In this document: piece after piece, positions 58,362-64,000 of the stretch
Layout of the letters: every line of letters begins with the position of its first letter
How positions within the stretch are numbered: the first letter of the stretch is position 1
From: Aeromonas encheleia
GTDB taxonomy: Bacteria; Pseudomonadota; Gammaproteobacteria; Enterobacterales; Aeromonadaceae
Reading direction: 5' to 3'
Assembly: GCF_900637545.1 (NCBI RefSeq)
Contig: NZ_LR134376.1
Span: 4,433,501 to 4,497,500 of the forward strand
DNA: 64,000 nucleotides
Position numbers and translations under genes: made by a program
The notes under the pieces: generated by a model
Database searches by the model: none
What the model was told of the DNA's origin: nothing
The model's input: only the letters and a program-made list of their open reading frames with translations

Positions 58362-59114
58362 TTAAAACTTGTAACCGCGGTGCAGGGCGACGACACCCTG
58401 GGTCAGGTTGTAGAAGTCCACCTGATCGAAGCCGGCGTTTTCCATCATCCCCTTCAGGGTCTGCTGATCCGGGTGCATGCGGATGGACTCCGCCAGATAC
58501 TTGTAGCTCTCGCCGTCGTGCGCCACTAGCTCACCCATCTTCGGCAACAGCTTGAAGGAATAGAGGTCATACAGCTTGGCGATCACCTCGCTCTCCGGCT
58601 TGGAGAACTCCAGCACCAGCAGGCGGCCACCCGGCTTGAGCACCCGGAACATAGAGGCAAGCGCCTTGTCCTTGTCGGTGACGTTGCGCAGGCCGAAGCC
58701 AATGGTGATGACATCGAAGTGGTTGTCCGGGAAGGGTAGCGCCTCGGCGTTGGCCTGTACGTAGGAGACGTTGTTCGCCACCCCCAGGTTGCGCAGCTTG
58801 TCGCGGCCCACCTTGAGCATGGAGTCGTTGATGTCCGCCAGCACCACCTGACCGGTCTCGCCGACGATGCGGGAGAACTTGGCGGTCAGATCGCCGGTGC
58901 CACCGGCCAGATCCAATACCTTCTGGCCCTTGCGCACGCCGGAGCAATCAATGGTGAAGCGCTTCCACAGGCGGTGAATGCCGAACGACATCAGATCGTT
59001 CATCAGATCATACTTGGCCGCCACCGAATGGAAGACGCCAGCCACCAGAGTTTCTTTCTCGGTCGCCGCCACGGTTTTATAGCCAAAATGCGTAGTAGTA
59101 GTCTGTTCCGACAT
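58362..59114 (-). CDS. ubiE: Ubiquinone/menaquinone C-methyltransferase
   Basis: A 250-residue SAM methyltransferase. SAM motif [20 protein letters not shown], the family signatures [19 protein letters not shown] and [18 protein letters not shown], and the end [15 protein letters not shown]. It C-methylates both ubiquinone and menaquinone precursors. First gene of ubiE-ubiJ-ubiB. Length and sequence match E. coli UbiE (251). Confidence 0.97.
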   Translation of the reverse strand: MSEQTTTTHFGYKTVAATEKETLVAGVFHSVAAKYDLMNDLMSFGIHRLWKRFTIDCSGVRKGQKVLDLAGGTGDLTAKFSRIVGETGQVVLADINDSMLKVGRDKLRNLGVANNVSYVQANAEALPFPDNHFDVITIGFGLRNVTDKDKALASMFRVLKPGGRLLVLEFSKPESEVIAKLYDLYSFKLLPKMGELVAHDGESYKYLAESIRMHPDQQTLKGMMENAGFDQVDFYNLTQGVVALHRGYKF

Positions 59115-59179
59115 CCCTCAAACACCCATAGAGCAAAGAATGGCCGCCAGTTTACCAGAGCCAATGAGCTGCGGACACC

Positions 59180-59557
59180 TTAAACCCGGCTGGCGACCAA
59201 CTGCATCCCCAGCATGACCATGGCCAGACAGAGGAAGAGATTGAGGCCGATGTTGAGCAGCGCCTTCAGGTAGGCGCCTTGCTGGGCCAGCACCACGGTA
59301 TCGAGGGCGAAGGAGGAGAAGGTGGTCAGCGCCCCCAGGATCCCGACCATCAGCAGCGGCTTCATCGGATGCTCCAGCACATGGCCCTGACTGATCAGCG
59401 CAAAGGCGATGCCCATGATGAAGGAGCCGATCACGTTGACCGCCAGGGTGCCATAGGGAAAGTGGCGACCGAGCAGCAGCGCGAGCAGTTCGGTCATGCC
59501 GAACCGCAGGCAGGCACCGATGGCGCCACCGACGGCAACAAATAACCAAGTTTGCAT
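59180..59557 (-). CDS. crcB: Fluoride channel CrcB/Fluc
   Basis: A 125-residue membrane protein with four helices. It carries the Fluc signatures GGAIGACLRFG (helix 1), GTLAVNVIGSFIMG (helix 2, Asn in the pore) and GALTTFSSFALDTV (helix 3 break with TTFSSF). It forms dual-topology dimers that expel fluoride. No crcB-type fluoride riboswitch is visible in the 80 nt upstream. Confidence 0.95.
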   Translation of the reverse strand: MQTWLFVAVGGAIGACLRFGMTELLALLLGRHFPYGTLAVNVIGSFIMGIAFALISQGHVLEHPMKPLLMVGILGALTTFSSFALDTVVLAQQGAYLKALLNIGLNLFLCLAMVMLGMQLVASRV

Positions 59558-59639
59558 AGGAACGGACTCCGTCGTATCAGGCTGGCATTATGCAAAAGGC
59601 GCTCGCTTGGTGATAGTGGCGAGATCAAGCCCGGGGTGG

Positions 59640-60905
59640 CTAGCGGCGAAAATCGACCACTTCCTCTGTCAGCAGGTGCAGCGAGGTGCTGGCCGGCCGG
59701 GTCTCGGCGATGACGCTGCCATGGCGGATGGAGTAGCGCACCGGCACCTGGCGCCGCACCGCATCGAAGCCGTTCTCCGCCGGCAGGATCAGCAGGTTGG
59801 CGGGTTTGCCTACCTCAAGCCCGTAGCGCGCCTGCACGTTGAGGGTACGAGCGCTGTGCTCACCGATCAGCTTCAGGCTGTCATTGATCTGCTCGTATCC
59901 CATTAGCTGGCAAACATGCAGCCCCATGTGCAGCACCTGCAGCATGTTGCCGGTCCCCATGGGATACCAGGGATCGAACACATCGTCGTGGCCGAAGCAG
60001 ACGTTGATGCCCGCCTCCAGCATCTCCTTCACCCGGGTGACACCGCGGCGTTTGGGGTAGGTATCGAACCGCCCCTGCAGGTGGATGTTCACCAGTGGGT
60101 TGGCCACGAAGTTGATGTCGGCCATCCGCAGCAAGCGGAACAGGCGGGAGGCGTAGGCCCCGTTGTAGGAGTGCATGGCTGTGGTGTGGCTGGCGGTGAC
60201 CCTGGCGCCCATGCCGCGCTCATAGGCCAGGGTGGCCAGGGTCTCGATGAAGCGGGACTGCTCATCGTCTATCTCGTCGCAATGCACATCGACCAGCACC
60301 TGGTACTTGTCGGCCAGCGCGAAGATGTGATGCAGGCTCTCGACCCCGTATTCCCGGGTGAACTCGAAGTGAGGGATGGCCCCAATCACATCGGCTCCCA
60401 GCCTGAGCGCCTCTTCCAGCAGCGCCTTGCCGTTGGGATAGGAGAGGATCCCCTCCTGCGGGAAGGCGACTATCTGCAGTTCGACCCAGGGCTTCATCTC
60501 CTCGCGCACCTCCAGCATGGCCTTCAGGGCGATCAGGTTGGGGTCGGACACATCCACATGGGTACGGACGAACTGGATTCCGTTGGCGATCTGCCATTTC
60601 AGCGTCTGGATGGCGCGCCGTTTCACATCCTCGTGGGTCAGCAGCGCCTTGCGCTCGGCCCAGCGCTCTATCCCCTCGAACAGGGTGCCGGAGATATTCC
60701 AGCTCGGCTCACCCGCCGTCTGGGTGGTATCGAGGTGAATATGGGGCTCGATAAAGGGCGCGATGGCGAGGCCCTCCTCGCCATCCAGCACCGACTCGGA
60801 GGAGAGTGACGCCGTCATGGGCTCGATGGCCCAGATCTGGCCATCCTGGCAGAGGATCTGCCACAACCCGTCTCTGCCTGCCAGACGCACCTTCTTTATC
60901 AGCAT
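59640..60905 (-). CDS. codA: Cytosine deaminase
   Basis: A 421-residue amidohydrolase that converts cytosine to uracil. Metal ligands are in [11 protein letters not shown] (two His), [11 protein letters not shown] and [12 protein letters not shown] (His), and [12 protein letters not shown] (Asp). It is very close to E. coli CodA, including [21 protein letters not shown] start at 60905 because AGGGAAG lies just before that ATG. No codB permease gene is next to it, unlike the E. coli codBA operon, so cytosine uptake must come from elsewhere. Confidence 0.95.
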   Translation of the reverse strand: MLIKKVRLAGRDGLWQILCQDGQIWAIEPMTASLSSESVLDGEEGLAIAPFIEPHIHLDTTQTAGEPSWNISGTLFEGIERWAERKALLTHEDVKRRAIQTLKWQIANGIQFVRTHVDVSDPNLIALKAMLEVREEMKPWVELQIVAFPQEGILSYPNGKALLEEALRLGADVIGAIPHFEFTREYGVESLHHIFALADKYQVLVDVHCDEIDDEQSRFIETLATLAYERGMGARVTASHTTAMHSYNGAYASRLFRLLRMADINFVANPLVNIHLQGRFDTYPKRRGVTRVKEMLEAGINVCFGHDDVFDPWYPMGTGNMLQVLHMGLHVCQLMGYEQINDSLKLIGEHSARTLNVQARYGLEVGKPANLLILPAENGFDAVRRQVPVRYSIRHGSVIAETRPASTSLHLLTEEVVDFRR

Positions 60906-61046
60906 GTTTTTCTTCCCTATTTTAGGCATCTGCGGCCTTTTTCAACCCGTAACTTAGCTTGCTTCAATTTAATAGAAAAGCGTTCACATTGAATACATAT
61001 GAAAACGCTACCATTGATAAACAGCCACAATAAGGGAGTAATGGGG

Positions 61047-61250
61047 ATGAAAGCAGGATTGACCGAGATCGGAAGCGCCAGCCTGTTTCACGAGTATTTG
61101 CAGACGCTGGGTATCCGCAAACCCCCTCTGACGTCGATAGAGAGAAATTGGGAGTACAAACGAGGGGAAAAGCTGCTGGCTGCTATCCAGATAGAAAGGT
61201 CGGGGCAGGCCCGCTTCTATCTCGATGCCAGGCAGATATCGATGAACTGA
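61047..61250 (+). CDS. Small hypothetical protein
   Basis: A 67-residue basic protein I do not recognise. It has no signal peptide or membrane segment. Residues about 30-45 (SIERNWEYKRGEKLLAA) are charged and helical and the end IERSGQARFYLDARQ is beta-like. AAGGGAG at 61032-61038 supports a start at 61041 or 61047; the second has better spacing. It is followed by a terminator. Divergent from codA with a 140-nt gap. Confidence 0.5.
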   Translation: MKAGLTEIGSASLFHEYLQTLGIRKPPLTSIERNWEYKRGEKLLAAIQIERSGQARFYLDARQISMN

Positions 61251-61263
61251 AAAATGCGAATAC

Positions 61264-61294
61264 AAAAAAGCCTCCCGATTGGGAGGCTTTAATA
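61264..61294. terminator. Terminator between the small ORF and the tRNA/rRNA operon
   Basis: AAAAAAGCCTCCC GATT GGGAGGCTTT: stem with A-run left and T-rich right. It ends the leftward rRNA operon and the rightward small gene. Confidence 0.85.
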
Positions 61295-61299
61295 TTTAC

Positions 61300-61375
<76 letters not shown>

Positions 61376-61479
61376 ACACTAACCGGTAAAGAACACACTG
61401 TGTGCGTTATCTAAATCTGTTGTCCGCAACAACCTTACATCGCTGCACGACCAATCACATCGCTGTGACCGTAATTAGG

Positions 61480-61597
61480 AGCCTGGCAGTGTCCTACTCT
61501 CGCATGGCGAATGCCACACTACCATCGGCGCTACCGCGTTTCACTTCTGAGTTCGGCATGGGATCAGGTGGTTCCACGGCGCTATGGCCGCCAGGCA
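61480..61597 (-). rRNA. rrf: 5S ribosomal RNA
   Basis: On the minus strand TGCCTGGCGGCCATAGCGCC to CACTGCCAGGC pair as the terminal helix, and CCACCTGATCCCATGCCGAA is the conserved 5S core. About 118 nt. The two ends are accurate to a few bases. Confidence 0.96.
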
Positions 61598-61720
61598 AAA
61601 ACTTCAATCTCGGAAAGCTGACGTGAATAACGACTAAGCGCTTAGCTTGGTCACTATCACTGAATTAAGTAAGTAGTTCTTCATCTGCTACAAGGCCCAG
61701 AACACTTCTTGGGTGTTGTA

Positions 61721-64000
<2,280 letters not shown>

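Noticed and set aside
59558..59640. Fluoride riboswitch before crcB
   Set aside because: The conserved GGNGATGGNNTTCC core and pseudoknot are not seen in the 80 nt before the start.

Overview
The window is a GC-rich (roughly 60% by eye) gammaproteobacterial chromosome segment, most likely from Aeromonas. The evidence for that genus is an AexU-type type III effector with its chaperone, a VolA-type extracellular lipase, tryptophanase with a tnaC leader, a flavorubredoxin/NorR nitric oxide system, and an Enterobacterales/Vibrio-like order of housekeeping genes (ubiE-ubiJ-ubiB-tatABCD-hemB, rho-trxA-rhlB-gppA, fre-ubiD, prlC/rsmJ). All calls come from reading the sequence and from remembered families; no search was run.

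Layout. 1-2120: end of glyQ and all of glyS. 2200-3680: a strikingly AT-rich two-gene cassette of unknown function. 3770-5390: REP-like palindromes, a gene remnant and an EamA-type transporter between imperfect direct repeats. 5500-11200: an accessory zone with a DM13-domain protein, an orphan RelE-like toxin, AexU and its chaperone, a complete IS2-like element with a 5-bp target duplication, and a chimeric scar in which a third, broken aromatic amino acid permease copy is fused to a truncated second DM13 gene. 11500-18250: a small lipoprotein, an ArsR/ACT-domain pair, two intact aromatic amino acid permeases, a small heme-copper-oxidase-like membrane protein, and tnaA preceded by a recognisable tnaC leader peptide.

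18300-24400: nitric oxide defence. norV-norW-DUF1971-(gap)-4Fe-4S membrane protein run leftward, and norR runs rightward. The norR-norV gap holds three GT-N7-AC NorR sites and a near-perfect sigma-54 promoter. 24450-32300: a LacI/RbsR-like repressor, the livKHMGF branched-chain amino acid ABC operon followed closely by an AraC-type regulator, and a convergent LysE-type exporter. 32460-33850: glpE-glpG followed by two extra tandem copies of the end of glpG. 33900-46700: VolA-like lipase, ubiK, fre, ubiD, a secreted protein, rho, trxA, rhlB, gppA, a DUF4382 lipoprotein and a Rof-like Rho inhibitor. 46750-61250: rsmJ, a GAF/PAS/GGDEF/EAL protein, prlC, hemB, tatDCBA, ubiB-ubiJ-ubiE, crcB, codA and a small hypothetical. 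61300-64000: an rRNA operon read leftward (23S partial, 5S, tRNA-Thr).

Most interesting for follow-up: (i) a ~98-bp tandem duplication at the livH/livM junction that makes a translationally coupled 32-residue ORF whose differences from the parent gene ends are mostly synonymous; (ii) two extra 114-bp, frame-preserving copies of the catalytic-His segment of the GlpG rhomboid, each ending in TGA; (iii) the AT-rich cassette; (iv) the permease/DM13 chimeric scar; and (v) the strongly conserved tnaC leader geometry. No CRISPR array, prophage or recognisable defence island was seen.
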